Below, piece after piece: positions 6,454 to 6,806 of a DNA stretch of 6,806 bases. Position numbers and translations under genes: made by a program. The notes under the pieces are model-generated. The model ran no database searches. It was given only the letters and a program-made list of their open reading frames with translations, and was not told the DNA's origin. Numbering within the stretch: position 1 is the stretch's first letter; each line of letters opens with the position of its first letter. The stretch comes from Bacillota bacterium (GTDB lineage: Bacteria; Bacillota_A; Clostridia; DSM-8532). The stretch spans positions 1 through 6,806 of the forward strand of contig JAFADM010000614.1 in the NCBI GenBank assembly GCA_023424865.1. Direction: 5' to 3'.

Positions 6454-6806
6454 CTATTCCGCATCAATAATGGATTTGGCATAGTAGCCCGGCGAAAAAC
6501 CCGTCATCTGTTTAAAGCTTCTGGAAAAATGATGGATGCCGGAATAGCCAAGTAGCTCGGAAATCTGTGTAAAATTGTATTCTCCCTTTCGTATGAGCTG
6601 CCGGGCCTCTTCGGTTTTAAGATGGATATAGTAGTCGATAATGCTTTTACCTGTTGCCTCCTTGAATAACTGGCACAGATAGGATTTGCTCATATTAAAG
6701 CCCCGGCACAGGTCCGTGAGCTTAACGGTGCCATAGACATGCTTTTCAAGATACTCACGGATATGCTCCACTAAAATATTCTCCACATTCTTCTTGGCGA
6801 TACCGC
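6454..6806 (-). CDS. AraC-family transcriptional regulator, C-terminal part (5' end outside window)
   Basis: This is the DNA-binding end of an AraC/XylS-type regulator. The frame stays open to the window edge; a GTG at 6786 lacks a convincing ribosome-binding site, and GIAKKN is read in frame before it, so the start and the effector domain lie beyond the window. The visible 116 residues are the AraC double helix-turn-helix. The first unit covers VKLTDLCRGFNMSKSYLCQL and the second covers FTQISELLGYSGIHHFSRSF, followed by the family signature FKQMTGFSPGYY. The protein ends 22 residues after the start of SRSFKQMTG with IIDAE and a TAG stop. Its sequence differs clearly from the HTH of the adjacent sensor regulator, so the two are not a recent duplication. 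In most AraC proteins of this type the missing N-terminal part would be a sugar-binding cupin-like domain, but that cannot be seen here. Its target is unknown. Confidence 0.85.
   Translation of the reverse strand, partial: GIAKKNVENILVEHIREYLEKHVYGTVKLTDLCRGFNMSKSYLCQLFKEATGKSIIDYYIHLKTEEARQLIRKGEYNFTQISELLGYSGIHHFSRSFKQMTGFSPGYYAKSIIDAE

Overview
The window reads as an ordinary but complete carbohydrate-uptake locus of a Gram-positive, Firmicutes-type bacterium. The signs are strong AGGAGG-type Shine-Dalgarno sites, a lipobox solute-binding lipoprotein, an LplB/LplC-type permease pair and a large membrane-anchored AraC regulator of the YesS kind. This arrangement is common in Paenibacillus and in Clostridia such as Lachnospiraceae. 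The exported lipoprotein has five cysteines besides the lipobox one, which tilts me toward an anaerobic clostridial host, but only weakly. All five genes lie on the minus strand, so transcription runs from high to low coordinates.

Layout from the right edge: (1) 6806-6454, the C-terminal DNA-binding part of an AraC-family regulator whose 5' end lies outside the window. (2) 6453-6207, spacer and leader with a good sigma-A type promoter (TTGAAA, 17 bp, TATAAT), a perfect 10-bp palindrome just upstream of its -35 box, and a repeated GTGAAAC word. (3) 6206-3909, a transmembrane sensor/AraC regulator; a TTG codon behind a strong ribosome-binding site is a better start than the upstream ATG at 6254. 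(4) 3908-3584, a 325-bp spacer with a weak terminator candidate for the regulator and a promoter for the transporter operon that has a perfect -10 but no recognisable -35. (5) 3583-2627 and 2612-1710, the two permeases, 14 bp apart. (6) 1645-65, the solute-binding lipoprotein, 64 bp after the second permease with a small hairpin between. (7) 64-1, a short tail with no visible terminator, so the operon may continue beyond the window.

Proposed working model (inference): the lipoprotein captures an oligosaccharide outside the cell, and the two permeases form the channel. A shared ATPase of the MsmX type, encoded elsewhere, would energise it, since no ATPase gene is present here. The membrane AraC protein would sense an extracellular cue through its outer domain and activate the weak transporter promoter through its cytoplasmic helix-turn-helix domain. 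The substrate cannot be told from this sequence.

I found no CRISPR array, tRNA, rRNA, insertion sequence or clearly new system. The points most worth checking are the re-assigned start of the regulator, the activator-type promoter and the shared GTGAAAC words.
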